A stretch of 64,000 nucleotides of DNA from Chitiniphilus shinanonensis DSM 23277. GTDB taxonomy: Bacteria; Pseudomonadota; Gammaproteobacteria; Burkholderiales; Chitinibacteraceae. Made by a program: the position numbers and the translations under genes. Under the pieces are notes generated by a model. It saw nothing but the letters and a program-made list of their open reading frames with translations, made no database searches and was not told the origin of the DNA. This document shows, in pieces, positions 50,713 to 61,987 of this stretch. Location: positions 124,001-188,000 of the forward strand of contig NZ_KB895338.1 of the NCBI RefSeq assembly GCF_000374805.1, in the 5' to 3' direction. Numbering within the stretch: the stretch's first letter is position 1; each line of letters starts with the position of its first letter.

Positions 50713-50748
50713 TAGGCATATTAGGTTCTGACGGGCGGCATGACAACG
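50713..50748. repeat. inverted repeat between rnhB and motA
   Basis: GCCGCCCGT and ACGGGCGGC arms (9 bp) around a 17-nt AT-richer loop, within the 142-bp gap. No T-run on either strand, so it could be a Rho-dependent pause, an operator or part of the motA promoter region. Coordinates are approximate. Confidence 0.45.
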
Positions 50749-50777
50749 TGCGGCTGCGCTTGCAGGCCGCAGTGTTG

Positions 50778-51365
50778 CTACCAGAGCGACGCCTGGGCCC
50801 CGGCCGCGCGCACCGGCCCGAAGCTGCGGCGATGCTCCGGGCACGGCCCCAGCCGCGCCAGCGCGGCCAGGTGTTCGGCGGTGGGATAGCCCTTGTGGCG
50901 GGCGAAGCCGTAGCCGGGATAGCGGATGTCCAGCGCGTGCAACGCGCGGTCGCGAGCCACCTTGGCCAGGATCGACGCGGCGGAGATCGATTCCACCTTG
51001 GCATCGCCCTCGACGATGGCCTCGGCAGGGATGGTCAGGCCCTTGGGAATGCGGTTGCCGTCGATCAACACCTTGTGCGGCACCAACGCCAGCGCGGCGA
51101 CGGCGCGCTCCATCGCCAGCATGGTGGCGTGCAGGATGTTGAGTTCGTCGATCTCGGCGCAGTTCGCCTCGGCGATGGCCCAGGCCAGCGCACGTTGCTG
51201 GATCTGCGGGAACAGCGCTTCGCGGCGCCGTTCGGTCAGCTTCTTGGAGTCGTTCAACCCGACGATGCCGTGTCCTTCGGGCAGCACCACGGCGGCCGCG
51301 AACACCGAGCCGGCCAGCGGTCCCCTGCCCGCCTCGTCCACCCCGCACAGCAGCACGGTGGTCAT
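50778..51365 (-). CDS. rnhB: ribonuclease HII
   Basis: 195 residues. Active-site Asp/Glu motif [30 protein letters not shown], and the conserved [19 protein letters not shown]. Removes single ribonucleotides and RNA-DNA hybrids. Start ATG 51365 overlaps the lpxB stop by four bases, as in the standard lpxA-lpxB-rnhB order. Confidence 0.96.
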   Translation of the reverse strand: MTTVLLCGVDEAGRGPLAGSVFAAAVVLPEGHGIVGLNDSKKLTERRREALFPQIQQRALAWAIAEANCAEIDELNILHATMLAMERAVAALALVPHKVLIDGNRIPKGLTIPAEAIVEGDAKVESISAASILAKVARDRALHALDIRYPGYGFARHKGYPTAEHLAALARLGPCPEHRRSFGPVRAAGAQASLW

Positions 51366-52540
51366 CGGCCGCCCCGCAGCAAGGCGACGATGGCGTCGGC
51401 GGCGCGCTCGGCGCCACCGCAGCGTAGCGATTCGTGCAATTGGGTGAAGCGTTCGACCAGCGTGGCGCTGGCGGCGCTGTCGTCGATGAAGGCCGCCAGT
51501 TGGGCGGACAGCTTTTCGGGGGTGGCGTCGTGTTGCAACAGCTCGGGCACGATGCGCTCGCCGGCCAGCACGTTGGGCAGGCTGACGTAGGGGATCTTGA
51601 GCTTGCGCTTGACCAGCCAATAGGTGAAGCCGCTGATGCGATAGGTGACCACGGTCGGGCGTTTGGCCAGCATCGCCTCCAGCGCGGCGGTGCCGGAGGC
51701 GACCAGGATGGCGTCGGACGCCATCATGGCCTCGTGCGCGTGGCCGAACATCAGGCGGAACGGCAGTTGCTGGGCCTCCAGGCGCCAGATGGCGTCCTCG
51801 AACAGGCGTCGCGTCTCGCGGGTGACCAGCGGCACCAGGAACTGGGCATGGGGATAGCGTTCGGCCAGCAGTTTGGCGGTACGCACGAACAGCTCGGCGT
51901 GCATCTCCAGCTCGCTGACCCGGCTGCCCGGCAGGAAGGCAAACACCAGCGCCTTCTCGGGCACGTCCAGCAGTTCGCGGATCGCCTTTTGGTCCGGCGC
52001 CAGCGGAAACTGGTCGGCGAGCGGATGGCCGACGTAGGTGGCCGGGATCGCCGCGTCGCGATAGATCGCGGCTTCGAACGGGAACAACAACAGGACGTGG
52101 GACGCGGCGCGGCCGATCTTCTTCAGCCGCTCGGCGCGCCAGGCCCAGACCGAGGGGCTGACGTAGTGCACGGTGGTCAGCCCGGCTGAACGTGCGGCGC
52201 GCTCCAGGCCCAGGTTGAAATCGGGCGCGTCGATGCCGATCACCAGGTCGGGGCGCTCTTCGGCGATGGCGCGCTTGAGGCGGCGGCGGATGCCCAGCAG
52301 CTCGGGCAGGTGCTTGAGCACCTCGGCGTAGCCGCGCACCGCGAGCTTGCTCATCGGCACCACCGAGTGCGCGCCGGCGGCCATCATCTTGGGGCCGGCG
52401 ATGCCGGCGAAACGGGCGTCCGGCATGCGCTCGCGCACCGCGCGGATCAGGTCGGCGCCCAGCAGGTCGCCCGAGGCTTCACCGGCGACGATGGCCAGTT
52501 TCGGTCCGGCGCCCGGGCCGTCAAACAGTCGATTGTTCAT
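51362..52540 (-). CDS. lpxB: lipid-A-disaccharide synthase
   Basis: 392-residue glycosyltransferase joining UDP-diacylglucosamine with lipid [19 protein letters not shown] near the N-terminus, [26 protein letters not shown], and [20 protein letters not shown]. Located in the lpxD-fabZ-lpxA-lpxB operon, with the stop overlapping rnhB. Length is normal. Confidence 0.97.
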   Translation of the reverse strand: MNNRLFDGPGAGPKLAIVAGEASGDLLGADLIRAVRERMPDARFAGIAGPKMMAAGAHSVVPMSKLAVRGYAEVLKHLPELLGIRRRLKRAIAEERPDLVIGIDAPDFNLGLERAARSAGLTTVHYVSPSVWAWRAERLKKIGRAASHVLLLFPFEAAIYRDAAIPATYVGHPLADQFPLAPDQKAIRELLDVPEKALVFAFLPGSRVSELEMHAELFVRTAKLLAERYPHAQFLVPLVTRETRRLFEDAIWRLEAQQLPFRLMFGHAHEAMMASDAILVASGTAALEAMLAKRPTVVTYRISGFTYWLVKRKLKIPYVSLPNVLAGERIVPELLQHDATPEKLSAQLAAFIDDSAASATLVERFTQLHESLRCGGAERAADAIVALLRGGR

Positions 52541-52550
52541 GCGAGGAGGG

Positions 52551-53327
52551 TCAACGGATGATGCCGCGCTGGCTCAGGGCGAAGAAATCCACGAAAGGCT
52601 GCAACGCCGACTCTTCGGCGGCACGGGCCTCGATCTGGGCGCGTGCGTCGTCGTAGGACAGCCCTTCGCGGTACAGCGTTTTGTAGGCGCGCTTCACCGC
52701 CGCGATCTGGGTGGCGTCGAAACCGCGCCGCTTCAGGCCCTCGGCATTCACGCCGCGCGCGCTGGCGCGGTTGCCTTCGCAGATCACGAAGGCTGGCAGG
52801 TCCTGGACGATGATCGAGCCGCCGCCGGCCATGGCGTGGGCGCCGATGACGCAGAACTGGTGGATCGCCGCCAGCCCGCCCAGCACGGCCCAGTCGCCCA
52901 CGTGCACGTGGCCACCCAGGGTAACCGAGTTGGCGAAGGTGGTGTGGCTGCCGACCTGGCAATCGTGGCCGATATGCATGTACGCCATGAACCAGTTGTC
53001 GTCACCGATGCGGGTGACGCCCTGGTCCTGGACGGTGCCGACGGACACGGTGACGGACTGGAAGAAGGTATTGCCTTCGCCGATCTCGAGCCGGGTCGGT
53101 TCGCCGTGGTATTTCTTGTCCTGCGGGGCGCAGCCGATGTTGCCGAACGGGTGGAAGCGATTGCGCGCGCCGATCTCGGTCACGCCGTCGATCACCACGT
53201 GGGGGCCGACTTCGCAGCCGGCGCCGATGCGTACATTGGGGCCGATCAGGGCATAGGGGCCGACGACGACATCGGCCGCCAGCTCGGCCTTGGGGTCGAC
53301 GATGGCGGTGGGATGGATACGGGTCAT
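52551..53327 (-). CDS. lpxA: UDP-GlcNAc acyltransferase
   Basis: 258-residue left-handed beta-helix enzyme starting lipid A synthesis. Hexapeptide repeats are seen throughout (VVVGPYALIGPNVRIGAGCE, VGPHVVIDGVTEIG). The catalytic His region is HIGHDCQVGSHTTFANSV, and the C-terminal helical region is KRAYKTLYREGLSYDDARAQ. It lies 10 bp from lpxB, in the usual order. Confidence 0.97.
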   Translation of the reverse strand: MTRIHPTAIVDPKAELAADVVVGPYALIGPNVRIGAGCEVGPHVVIDGVTEIGARNRFHPFGNIGCAPQDKKYHGEPTRLEIGEGNTFFQSVTVSVGTVQDQGVTRIGDDNWFMAYMHIGHDCQVGSHTTFANSVTLGGHVHVGDWAVLGGLAAIHQFCVIGAHAMAGGGSIIVQDLPAFVICEGNRASARGVNAEGLKRRGFDATQIAAVKRAYKTLYREGLSYDDARAQIEARAAEESALQPFVDFFALSQRGIIR

Positions 53328-53393
53328 GTCAGGGCGCTTCCAGGCAGGTCGGCGATGCCTCGATCCGCGCGGCGCGCGGCGAGTCCGGGGCTG

Positions 53394-53852
53394 TCAGGCG
53401 AGCTTGCTCACCTGGCGCTCGGCGCAGAGCAGATCCGCCTCGGCGGCGAGCTCGTCGCCGACGTAGGCCTTGGCCTTGTATTTGCCGATGCCGCGCTTCT
53501 GGGTGACGATCTCGACGCACAGGGTCAGCGTGTCGCCCGGCAGCACCTGGCGCTTGAAGCGGGCGTTGTCGATACCGGCGAAGAAGTAGAGCGTGCCGCT
53601 GTCGGCGGTCTTGTTCTCGGTCTTGAACGCCAGCACGCCCGCCGCCTGGGCCAGTGCCTCGATGATCAGCACGCCGGGCATCACCGGGTATTGCGGGAAG
53701 TGGCCGACGAAGAACTGCTCGTTCATCGTCACGTTCTTCACAGCCTTGATCGACTTGCCCGGCTCCAGCTCCAGCACCTTGTCCACCAGCAGGAACGGAT
53801 AGCGGTGCGGCAGATATTGCAGGATCTCGGTGATGTTCATGGTGATGCTCAT
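53394..53852 (-). CDS. fabZ: 3-hydroxyacyl-ACP dehydratase FabZ
   Basis: 152-residue hot-dog dehydratase for fatty acid elongation. Catalytic His in [17 protein letters not shown] and Glu in [16 protein letters not shown]-terminal [17 protein letters not shown] is typical. The start overlaps the lpxD stop, linking fatty acid and lipid A synthesis as usual. Confidence 0.97.
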   Translation of the reverse strand: MSITMNITEILQYLPHRYPFLLVDKVLELEPGKSIKAVKNVTMNEQFFVGHFPQYPVMPGVLIIEALAQAAGVLAFKTENKTADSGTLYFFAGIDNARFKRQVLPGDTLTLCVEIVTQKRGIGKYKAKAYVGDELAAEADLLCAERQVSKLA

Positions 53853-54892
53853 GCTTGCTCCCCTGCCGACGAATCCAGTCCCGCCAGCTTTTTTTCAAGT
53901 TGCTTGACGCGCTCGGCCAGCGCGTCGAGATGGCGCAGTTGCGCCGCATTCTTCAGCCAATCCGCGTGGCCCTGCATCGGGTACGAGCCGGAATAGACAC
54001 CCGGTGTGCGGATGGTCTTGCCGATCAGCGTGCCGCCGAGCACCACGACACCGTCGCAGATCTCCAGATGGCCGCTGATCATGGCCGCCCCGCCGATCTG
54101 GCAACGGGCGCCGATTTTGGTGGAGCCGGCGATGCCGACGCAACCCGCGATCGCGGTGTGCTCGCCGATCGCCACGTTATGGGCCACCTGCACCAAGTTG
54201 TCGATGCGGGCGCCGTTGCCGATCACGGTATCGTCCAGTGCGCCACGATCCACCGTGGTGTTGCTGCCGATTTCCACGTCGTCGCCGACGATGGCGCGGC
54301 CGATCTGCGGAATCTTTTCCCAGTGATCGCCGGCCCAGGCGTTGCCGAAACCATCGGCCCCGACCACGGCCCCCGGATGCAGGATCACCCGGTCGCCCAG
54401 GATGCAGCCGTCGGCCAGCACCGTATTGGGGTGCAGCAGGCAATCGGCACCGATGCGGGCGCCGGCGCCGACGCAGACATTGGCGCGCAGCACGCTGCGC
54501 TCGCCCACCTCGGCATCCGGACCGATCACCACGCCCGGCCCGATGCGGGCGCTGGCGGCCACCTTGGCGCTCGGATCGACCGCCGCCCGGGCGTCCACGC
54601 CCGGCATGCCCTCCGGAACCGGGTGCAGCAGGGGCACGGCCCGCGCGTAATAGAGATACGGGTCCGCCGTGACGATGCAGGCCCGGTCGAGCAACGGTGC
54701 TTCCGCCGGACGTACGATCAAGGCGCCCGCCGCACTGGCCTGCGCCGCGCCGAGGAACTTGCGCTGGGTCAGGAAGGAAAGCTGGGACGGGCGCGCGTGC
54801 TCCAGGCTGGCCACGCCATCGACCTGGACGTCATCGCCTTGCAGGGTGCCGCCCAGTTGGGCAACCAATGCCGAAAGCCGCATGCCGGGCAT
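53849..54892 (-). CDS. lpxD: UDP-3-O-acylglucosamine N-acyltransferase
   Basis: 347-residue beta-helix acyltransferase. An N-terminal uridine-binding domain ([20 protein letters not shown]) is followed by hexapeptide repeats and the His-bearing segment [20 protein letters not shown], with C-terminal helix [23 protein letters not shown] 54892 overlaps the stop of the skp gene (TGATG); a second Met follows three residues later. The stop overlaps fabZ. Confidence 0.96.
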   Translation of the reverse strand: MPGMRLSALVAQLGGTLQGDDVQVDGVASLEHARPSQLSFLTQRKFLGAAQASAAGALIVRPAEAPLLDRACIVTADPYLYYARAVPLLHPVPEGMPGVDARAAVDPSAKVAASARIGPGVVIGPDAEVGERSVLRANVCVGAGARIGADCLLHPNTVLADGCILGDRVILHPGAVVGADGFGNAWAGDHWEKIPQIGRAIVGDDVEIGSNTTVDRGALDDTVIGNGARIDNLVQVAHNVAIGEHTAIAGCVGIAGSTKIGARCQIGGAAMISGHLEICDGVVVLGGTLIGKTIRTPGVYSGSYPMQGHADWLKNAAQLRHLDALAERVKQLEKKLAGLDSSAGEQA

Positions 54893-55383
54893 CACTTGTC
54901 CGCCAGCGCCTTGAGCACCTTGTCGGTGATGTCGATCTTGGGGGTGTTCCAGGCGGCTTCCTGAAGGATCAGGTCGTATTTCTCGGTGTTGGCGATCTGC
55001 TGGATGGCGTTGTTGATCCGTTCCTGCAAGCCGGCCAGTTCCTCGTTGCGGCGCGCGTTCTGGTCTTCGTTCAGTTCGCGCTGCATCCGCAGGAAATCCT
55101 GGTTCAGCCGCACCAGCTCGCGCTCGCGTGCGCGCCGATCCGCCTCGGGCATGCTGTTCTTGTCCAGCGCCTGCTGCAGGGCCTTGCCCTGGGCCGCCAC
55201 CTTCTGCAACTCCTGGCGCCGTCCCTCGAATTCCTTTTCCAGGCGCTTGCTGGCGCGCACCGCCGGCGCGGATTCGCGCATGATCCGCTGCAAATCGACG
55301 AAACCGATCTTGATGTCGGCGCTGGCCATGCTGGAAACCGCCATCAGCACCGCACCGATAAAACACGCAATTCGCAACTTCAT
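54892..55383 (-). CDS. skp: periplasmic chaperone Skp/OmpH
   Basis: 163-residue periplasmic holdase for outer-membrane proteins. Signal peptide in residues 1-22 ([20 protein letters not shown], cleaved at SADI), [15 protein letters not shown], and the coiled-coil tentacle region ([40 protein letters not shown]). It lies between bamA and lpxD as usual. Confidence 0.95.
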   Translation of the reverse strand: MKLRIACFIGAVLMAVSSMASADIKIGFVDLQRIMRESAPAVRASKRLEKEFEGRRQELQKVAAQGKALQQALDKNSMPEADRRARERELVRLNQDFLRMQRELNEDQNARRNEELAGLQERINNAIQQIANTEKYDLILQEAAWNTPKIDITDKVLKALADK

Positions 55384-55421
55384 CTGACCACCTCGACCAC
55401 GATTAGTAAGCGTGGTACCGC

Positions 55422-57707
55422 TTAGAACATGTTGCCCAACTGGAATTGGAAGCTTTCGGTCTTGTCCTGATCCTTGGCATTGAACGGCTTGGCGTAGGAA
55501 AGCTTGATCGGACCGATCGGCGAAATCCAGGTGAAAGCCAGACCGGCGGAATAACGCAGCTCGTCGGTGCTCGGATTGGTATCTTCGTCCCAGACGCCGC
55601 CCAGATCGGTGAACAGGCTCAGGCGGGTGGATTTGTCGTCCTTCATGCCGGGGATCGGGAACAGCAGCTCGATGTTGTTCACCAGCTTCTTGGTGCCGCC
55701 CATGCCGTCGCCGTTCTCATCCTTGGGACCGATGGTGCCGTATTCGTAACCGCGCACCGAGGAGACGCCGCCGGCGTAGTAGTTCTTGTAGAACGGGAAT
55801 TCACTGTCACCGATCTTTCCGCCCCAGCCAATATCGACATTCCACATCAGGCTGGTGTTGCCGAAGACCGGAATGAACAGCTGGTTGGAGAAATTGGTCT
55901 TGTAGTAGTCGAGATCCGAACCTGGGATCGTGACTTCGGCGCCGACGCTGGTCAACATGCCCTGCGTGGGATACGACGCGCTGTCACGGGTATCGCGAGA
56001 CCAGTTGATCGACGCGGTGTAGGTCATGTTGGTGTCGCCATTGCGCGAAATGAAGTCGAGCACGCGCTTGGGCGAATCGCTGGTAGTTTGCAGCTTCAGG
56101 TTTTCAGCTGCCAGGCCAAAGTTGATGCGGTTGGTTTCCGAGGTCGGGAAGCCGAAACGCACACTGCCCCCGTAAGCGGACGTCGAATAGTCGCCGATAT
56201 CCAGCTCGCCCGGGTCGGTATCGCGGCGATAGAGGTTGTAGCCGACGGCGATGCCATCCGGCGTCATGTACGGTTCGTACAGCGAGAACGAATAGACCTT
56301 GTTGGCACTGGAGTTGTTGAATTCCGCCGTAAAGCGCTTGCCGGACCCCAGGAAGTTGTTCTGCGACAGCGACAACACGAACACCACGCCTTCGGATTGG
56401 CCATAGCCGGCACCGATGTTGAACTGGCCGGTCTTCTTCTCGGTCACCTTGACGTTCATATCCACTTCGTCCGGTGCCTCGGGGACCGGTGCGGTGTCGA
56501 TGGTGACTTCGCTGAAGTAATCGAGCTGATCCAGGCGCTGCTTGGAGCGCTTCACCTTGGAGCCGTCGTACTGGGCGGATTCCAGCTGGCGCAATTCGCG
56601 GCGGATCACTTCGTCGCGGGTCAGGTTGTTGCCGGCGATGTTGATGCGACGCACGTAGACCTTGCGGCCCGGATCGACATAGACGGTGAACGAAACGGTA
56701 TGGTTTTCCTTGTCCACCTGCGGCACGGCGTTCACATTGGCGAAGGCGTAGCCTTCGGTGGCCAGGCGGTCGGTGATCGCGGCGGTGGACTGGTTCAGCT
56801 TCTGGCGCGAGAACACGTCGCCGGCCTTCACCTGCAACAGCTTCTGCAACTCGTCGGCGCCGACGATGCTGTCGCCGGCCAGCTTGACGTCGCTGACGGT
56901 GTAACGTTCACCCTCGGTGATGTTCAGCGTGAGATACACCGCCTCGCGGTCTTCCGAGATCGCCACCTGGGTCGAGTCGATGCTCATCTCCAGGTAGCCG
57001 CGATCCAGGTAATAGGAGCGCAACGCTTCCTGGTCGGCCTGGAGCTTTTGCTTGGAATACTGGTCGGTGCGGGTGTACCACGTCATCCAGTTCGGCGTGG
57101 TCAGCGCCATCTCGTCGATCAGGTCGCTTTCCTTGAACGCCTTGGTGCCCACGATGTTGATGCGCTGGATGCGCGCCACGTCGCCCTCGGAGATGTCGAA
57201 CTGCACACCGACGCGGTTGCGTTCGAGCTTGGTCACCTGGCTCTTGATGATGACCGAGTAGCGGCCACGCGAGAAATACTGCTGCTTGAGTTCGTTGATT
57301 GCCGAATCGAGCACGCCCTGCTCGAAAATGCGCCCTTCCGCGAAGTTCTGCGAGCGCAGCGCCTGGCGGATCTGGTCCTTTTCCAGCAGCTTGGAACCGT
57401 TGATGTTGATCTGCGCGATGGTCGGTCGTTCCTCCACCGTCACGATCAGCACGTCGCCGTCACGCTCGACGCGCACGTCGTCGAAGAAGCCGGTGGCGAA
57501 CAGTGCCTTGATCGCCTCGGTCGCGCGCGCATCGTCGAAGCGCTCGCCGACCTTGACCGGCAGATAGTTGAACACCGTGCCCAGATCGGTCCGTTGCAGC
57601 CCTTCCACCCGGATGTCGCGCACCGTGAAAGGATCGATGGCCCAAGCGGACGGAAGCGTCGCGCCGAGGACGGCCGCGAGCAGCAGATGAAGCGGTTTTA
57701 GTTTCAT
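55422..57707 (-). CDS. bamA: outer-membrane protein assembly factor BamA
   Basis: 761-residue beta-barrel assembly translocase. Signal peptide (MKLKPLHLLLAAVLGATLPS, cleaved after AWA), five POTRA domains (DIRVEGLQRTDLGTVFNYLP, VFNYLPVKVGERFDDARATE, HTVSFTVYVDPGRKVYVRRI and others) and a 16-strand barrel ending in a C-terminal Phe (FQFQLGNMF). Family motif VRGYEYGTIGPKD marks the lid loop. ATG 57707; the long open frame beyond it to 58328 is inside rseP. Confidence 0.97.
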   Translation of the reverse strand: MKLKPLHLLLAAVLGATLPSAWAIDPFTVRDIRVEGLQRTDLGTVFNYLPVKVGERFDDARATEAIKALFATGFFDDVRVERDGDVLIVTVEERPTIAQININGSKLLEKDQIRQALRSQNFAEGRIFEQGVLDSAINELKQQYFSRGRYSVIIKSQVTKLERNRVGVQFDISEGDVARIQRINIVGTKAFKESDLIDEMALTTPNWMTWYTRTDQYSKQKLQADQEALRSYYLDRGYLEMSIDSTQVAISEDREAVYLTLNITEGERYTVSDVKLAGDSIVGADELQKLLQVKAGDVFSRQKLNQSTAAITDRLATEGYAFANVNAVPQVDKENHTVSFTVYVDPGRKVYVRRINIAGNNLTRDEVIRRELRQLESAQYDGSKVKRSKQRLDQLDYFSEVTIDTAPVPEAPDEVDMNVKVTEKKTGQFNIGAGYGQSEGVVFVLSLSQNNFLGSGKRFTAEFNNSSANKVYSFSLYEPYMTPDGIAVGYNLYRRDTDPGELDIGDYSTSAYGGSVRFGFPTSETNRINFGLAAENLKLQTTSDSPKRVLDFISRNGDTNMTYTASINWSRDTRDSASYPTQGMLTSVGAEVTIPGSDLDYYKTNFSNQLFIPVFGNTSLMWNVDIGWGGKIGDSEFPFYKNYYAGGVSSVRGYEYGTIGPKDENGDGMGGTKKLVNNIELLFPIPGMKDDKSTRLSLFTDLGGVWDEDTNPSTDELRYSAGLAFTWISPIGPIKLSYAKPFNAKDQDKTESFQFQLGNMF

Positions 57708-57730
57708 TGTGCGCAAGTCGGGAGGGGCAA

Positions 57731-59068
57731 TCAGCCAGGCAGGAACCGATTGAAGTCGTTGAAGAGGGCCAGGGCCATCAGCCCCAGGAGCAACGCCAGA
57801 CCAATGCGCTGTCCGATCGCCTCGAGGCGGGCCGGAACAGGGCGGCCGGTCAGCAACTCGGCGGTATGATACATCAAATGCCCGCCATCCAGCAGCGGGA
57901 TGGGCAACAGGTTCAGGACAGCCAGGCTCAAGCTGATCAGGGCCAGATAATCGATATAGACGCCGATCCCTGCCCGCGCGCTTTCGCCGGCATAGACCGC
58001 GATGGTGACTGGCCCGCTGATCTGGTCGAGCGGTGCCGCGCCGACCAGCATGCGGCCGAACATGACCAGGGTGATGCGCGCGTAGGTCCAGGCCTTGCTC
58101 AGACCCTGCCCGATCGCCTCGACCGGCCCGTATTGCAGATGGACGCGCTGCGCCGCCCAGCGGGTCTGGTCCAGCGACGGCACCACACCCAGGCGGCCCA
58201 CCTTGCGGCCATCGACTGTCGCCACCTCGGGGGTCGCGGTCAGCGCCACTTCCTGGCCATCGCGCTTTACCGTCAATTCGACCGCTTGCCCGCCCCGCCT
58301 GGCGATTTCCGCCTGCAAGGCGGACCAATCCTTCAGCCGCAGTCCATCGAGCGCAACGATGGTATCGCCTGCGCGCAGGCCGGCCCGGGCCGCTGCGCTG
58401 CCCGGCGTCACCTGGGCAATGCGGCTGGAGAGCGGCGCGACCAGCAAGCCCAGGCTGGTCGGCAGTTGCGGGCTGATCTGGCTGACCGCAACCGGCGGCA
58501 AGGCCACCGTCCGCTCGCCCTCACCGGGGCTGCGCACTTTCATCTCGATCGGTGTATCGCCACCCGCCTCGTCGATCAGCGCGATGAACAGCTGATCCCA
58601 GGTCTCGATATCGTGCTCGCCGACCCGGACGATCTCGTCGCCGGAACGGATGCCGGCGCGGGCTGCGGGCGAATCGACCGCCACCTGGCCGGCGACGGCG
58701 CGCATCGCGTCGAAGCCGTAGCCGTTGAGGCCGGCATACAGCGCGCAGGCCAGGATCAGGTTGGCCATCGGCCCGGCCAGCACCACGGCGATCTTCTTCC
58801 ACGGGTGCTGCTGGTTGAAGGCACGGTGCTGCTCGAACGGCGCCACAGGCGCCTCGCGCTCGTCCAGCATCTTCACGTAGCCACCCAGCGGCAGCATTGC
58901 GAGCTGCCAGGTGGTCTCGCCGCGCTGCCAGGTCAGCAGCGGCTTGCCGAAGCCGATGGAGAACGTCTGCACCTTGATGCCGCAACGCTTGGCAACCCAG
59001 TAGTGGCCATATTCGTGCACGGTCACCAGCAGGCCCAGGGTGACGATGAAAGCGAGCAGCGTCAGCAT
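57731..59068 (-). CDS. rseP: RseP-type membrane zinc metalloprotease
   Basis: 445-residue site-2 protease for regulated intramembrane cleavage (anti-sigma-E type signalling and signal peptide removal). Zinc motif [10 protein letters not shown] at the start, two PDZ-like regions ([20 protein letters not shown] and [20 protein letters not shown]), and the second active-site motif [15 protein letters not shown]. It lies between dxr and bamA as usual; the start overlaps the dxr stop by 7 bp. Confidence 0.96.
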   Translation of the reverse strand: MLTLLAFIVTLGLLVTVHEYGHYWVAKRCGIKVQTFSIGFGKPLLTWQRGETTWQLAMLPLGGYVKMLDEREAPVAPFEQHRAFNQQHPWKKIAVVLAGPMANLILACALYAGLNGYGFDAMRAVAGQVAVDSPAARAGIRSGDEIVRVGEHDIETWDQLFIALIDEAGGDTPIEMKVRSPGEGERTVALPPVAVSQISPQLPTSLGLLVAPLSSRIAQVTPGSAAARAGLRAGDTIVALDGLRLKDWSALQAEIARRGGQAVELTVKRDGQEVALTATPEVATVDGRKVGRLGVVPSLDQTRWAAQRVHLQYGPVEAIGQGLSKAWTYARITLVMFGRMLVGAAPLDQISGPVTIAVYAGESARAGIGVYIDYLALISLSLAVLNLLPIPLLDGGHLMYHTAELLTGRPVPARLEAIGQRIGLALLLGLMALALFNDFNRFLPG

Positions 59069-60276
59069 GCGCGTTCTCCTCGGGCCAGCCAGGCCCGGGC
59101 CGCTTCACGTGCGGCGCCGTCCGCCTGCAACAGAGATTCCAAATCGCCGGCGGGCAGGCCGCTCACCTGTTCGAGCACCGCTTCGCTCAGCGCGGCGATG
59201 CCGGGGAACGACAGCCTGCCATCGAGGAAGGCAGCCACCGCCACCTCGTTGGCGGCGTTCAGCACCGCCGTGGCGGCGCCACCGGCGGCCAGCGCCTCGA
59301 AGGCCAGACGCAGACAGGGAAAGCGCGCCAGGTCGGGGGCTTCGAAATCCAGGCGGCCGACACTGAACAGATCCAGCGGCTTGACACCCGGGTCGATGCG
59401 CTCCGGGTAGGCCATGCCGTAGGCGATGGGCGTGCGCATGTCGGGCGACCCCATCTGCGCCAGCACGGAGCCATCGGCGTACTCGACCATCGAATGCACG
59501 ATGCTCTGCGGGTGGACCACCACCGAAATCTCGTCCGGCTGGGCATTGAACAGCCAGCGCGCCTCGATCACTTCCAGGCCCTTGTTCATCATGCTGGCAG
59601 AGTCGACCGAGATCTTGCGCCCCATCGACCAGTTGGGATGTTTCACCGCCTCGGCCGGGGTGATGGCGGCAAAGGTATCCAGCGCCCGGGTGCGGAACGG
59701 TCCGCCCGAGGCGGTCAGCAGGATGCGCTTGACGCCGGACTCGCGCAGCCCTTGCGCGTAGGGGTGTTCGCGATGCGCACGCGGCAACACCTGGAAGATG
59801 GCGTTGTGTTCGCTGTCGATCGGCAGCAGCTCGGCGCCGCTGGCCTTGACCTCGTCCATGAACAGGCGCCCGGCCAGGACCAATGTTTCCTTGTTGGCCA
59901 GCAGCACGCGCTTGCCGGCCCGCGCCGCCGCCAGGGTCGGCTTCATGCCGGCCGCGCCGACGATGGCCGCCATCACGGTACAGACTTCCGGCGCGGCCGC
60001 CACCTGCTCCAGCGCCGCCTCGCCACACAACACTTCGGTCTGGCTGCCGGCCGCCTTCAGGCGCGTAGCGAGCTGCTCCGCGGAGGCCTCGTCCAGCACC
60101 ACCACGAAGCGCGGCCGGAAGGCTTGCGCCTGCTCGAACAGCCGGTCGAGCTGGGTGGCGCCGGTCAGGGCGTGGATGCGGTAACGCTCGGGGTAACGGG
60201 CAACCACGTCGAGCGTGCTGACCCCGATGCTGCCGGTGGAACCGAGAACAGTCAGGGTGCGGGGACTTGCGGACAT
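59062..60276 (-). CDS. dxr: 1-deoxy-D-xylulose 5-phosphate reductoisomerase
   Basis: 404 residues, second step of the MEP isoprenoid pathway. NADPH motif [30 protein letters not shown], substrate loop [16 protein letters not shown], and metal-binding [23 protein letters not shown] 60276 is chosen; the frame start at 60318 is not needed. The stop overlaps rseP. Confidence 0.96.
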   Translation of the reverse strand: MSASPRTLTVLGSTGSIGVSTLDVVARYPERYRIHALTGATQLDRLFEQAQAFRPRFVVVLDEASAEQLATRLKAAGSQTEVLCGEAALEQVAAAPEVCTVMAAIVGAAGMKPTLAAARAGKRVLLANKETLVLAGRLFMDEVKASGAELLPIDSEHNAIFQVLPRAHREHPYAQGLRESGVKRILLTASGGPFRTRALDTFAAITPAEAVKHPNWSMGRKISVDSASMMNKGLEVIEARWLFNAQPDEISVVVHPQSIVHSMVEYADGSVLAQMGSPDMRTPIAYGMAYPERIDPGVKPLDLFSVGRLDFEAPDLARFPCLRLAFEALAAGGAATAVLNAANEVAVAAFLDGRLSFPGIAALSEAVLEQVSGLPAGDLESLLQADGAAREAARAWLARGERAC

Positions 60277-60415
60277 CGGATATTCCAGAGTGAATGCCTG
60301 ACGGCGCGTGCGAACCATCGGACAACGGGTGCGCGCCAGTATCTACCTTTCTCGCCCTGCTGGCTTGGCTTTGGCACGCGGCGGACCGGCGCCATGGCCA
60401 AGGCCGATCTTGCGC

Positions 60416-61216
60416 TCAGCGTACCAGCCAGTACAACAGCGGCAAAGCCAGCGGCATCAGCGCCACCAGGCTGTCGATGCGGTCGAGCACGCCGCCGTGC
60501 CCCGGCAGCAGGTTGCTTGAATCCTTGATCCCGGCCTGGCGCTTGAACAGCGACTCCAGCAGGTCGCCGGCGATCGACACCACCATCAGCAGCAGCGCCG
60601 CGGTGGCGCATTTCCACCACGAGAGCTGGGCCGTCCAGGCGATGACCAGCGCATACGCTGTCACCGCCAGCGCGGCGCCGATGACGCCTTCCCAGGTCTT
60701 GCCCGGGCTGATCGACGGCGCCAGCTTGCGCCGGCCGAATGCCTTGCCGGAAAAATACGCGGCGGTATCGGCCACCCAGGCGATGGCCAGCGTGGCGAGC
60801 ACGCCCCACGGCCCGACCGCGCCGCGCAGGGCGATCAGGCTCAGCCCGGCCCCGAGCAGCAGCAGGAAGCCGACCGGCAGCCCCTTGGCCAGCGTCGCCG
60901 CCAACGGCCAGCGCCAGCGCAGCCAAGCCGGGGCGCCCAGTAGCCAGAACAGCGCGGCGGCCAGCACCACCGGCCACCACGGCTGGTCGAAGATCGGCAA
61001 CGCGCCGGGCGCCAGCAATGCCACGCCGACAGCGACCAGTGCCGGCAGCAACCAGGCGCCCGCGCCATTCAGGCCACACAGGCGCGACCATTCCCAGGCG
61101 CCGGCCCCGCAGACGATCGCGGCGAACGCCACCCAGCCGCCGTGCGGCAGCAGGAACAATGCGAGCAACACCAGCGGCAACAGCACCAGTGCGGTGAGAA
61201 TCCGGGTCTTCAGCAT
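60416..61216 (-). CDS. cdsA: phosphatidate cytidylyltransferase
   Basis: 266-residue integral membrane enzyme making CDP-diacylglycerol. About seven hydrophobic segments and the signature LAPSISPGKTWEGVIGAALA with ALLLMVVSIAGDLLESLFKR and ILDRIDSLVALMP-like (GVLDRIDSLVALMPLALPLL). It overlaps uppS by 7 bp and is 139 bp from dxr. Confidence 0.95.
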   Translation of the reverse strand: MLKTRILTALVLLPLVLLALFLLPHGGWVAFAAIVCGAGAWEWSRLCGLNGAGAWLLPALVAVGVALLAPGALPIFDQPWWPVVLAAALFWLLGAPAWLRWRWPLAATLAKGLPVGFLLLLGAGLSLIALRGAVGPWGVLATLAIAWVADTAAYFSGKAFGRRKLAPSISPGKTWEGVIGAALAVTAYALVIAWTAQLSWWKCATAALLLMVVSIAGDLLESLFKRQAGIKDSSNLLPGHGGVLDRIDSLVALMPLALPLLYWLVR

Positions 61217-61974
61217 CCGCTCGCCGCCTGCAGTTGCTCGCTGGTGCGGCCAAAGCGCCGTTCACGCCCCTGGTACCACGCGATGGCGTCGTTGAAGGCG
61301 CTCTCGCCGAAATCGGGCCAGAGCAGGTCGGTGAAGTACAGCTCGGTGTAAGCGAGTTGCCACAACAGGAAGTTGCTGATGCGCTGCTCGCCGCCGGTGC
61401 GAATGAACAGATCGGGCTCGGGCGCGTAATGCATCGCCAGGAACGGCGCGATGTCGTCCTCGCCCAACGGCTCGGTGCGCGCGGGTTCGGCCTGAAGGCA
61501 GCGGTTCACTGCGTTGAGCACGTCCCAGCGACCGCCGTAGTCGGCGGCGATGGACAGGGTCAGACCGGGGTTGTCGGCGGTGCGCGCCTCGGCGGCCTCG
61601 ATCAACCCGACCAGCTCCGGCGAGAACTTGTCGCGGTTGCCGACGATCTTGAGGCGGATGCCGCGCTCGTGCATGCGCTCGATCTCGGTATTGAGCACCC
61701 GCAGGAACAACCCCATCAGGAACGAGACCTCGTCGGCCGGGCGGCGCCAGTTCTCGCTGCTGAAGGCGAACACCGTCAGGTATTGCACCCCCAGCGCGTC
61801 GCACGACTTGACCGTCTCGCGCAACGCGTCGACGCCACGCTTGTGTCCGAAGACGCGCGGCATCATGCGTTGCTTGGCCCAGCGCCCGTTGCCGTCCATG
61901 ATGATGGCCACGTGCCGGGGAATGCAGGCCGCGTCGTCCGGCACGTCGCGGGTGGAACTGCGGAAGATTGCCAC
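61210..61974 (-). CDS. uppS: undecaprenyl diphosphate synthase
   Basis: 254-residue cis-prenyltransferase. Phosphate-binding loop HVAIIMDGNGRWAKQR, YLTVFAFSSENWRRPADEVS, and ADYGGRWDVLNAVN, with PDLFIRTGGEQRISNFLLWQ at the C-terminus. Supplies the undecaprenyl carrier for peptidoglycan and LPS. It overlaps cdsA; frr is 13 bp upstream. Confidence 0.97.
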   Translation of the reverse strand: MAIFRSSTRDVPDDAACIPRHVAIIMDGNGRWAKQRMMPRVFGHKRGVDALRETVKSCDALGVQYLTVFAFSSENWRRPADEVSFLMGLFLRVLNTEIERMHERGIRLKIVGNRDKFSPELVGLIEAAEARTADNPGLTLSIAADYGGRWDVLNAVNRCLQAEPARTEPLGEDDIAPFLAMHYAPEPDLFIRTGGEQRISNFLLWQLAYTELYFTDLLWPDFGESAFNDAIAWYQGRERRFGRTSEQLQAASGC

Positions 61975-61987
61975 GGACTGCTCCGAC

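Noticed and set aside
50636-50720. Flagellar sigma-28 promoter in front of motA
   Set aside because: Expected by function, but I could not find a TAAA-N15-GCCGATAA match with acceptable spacing.
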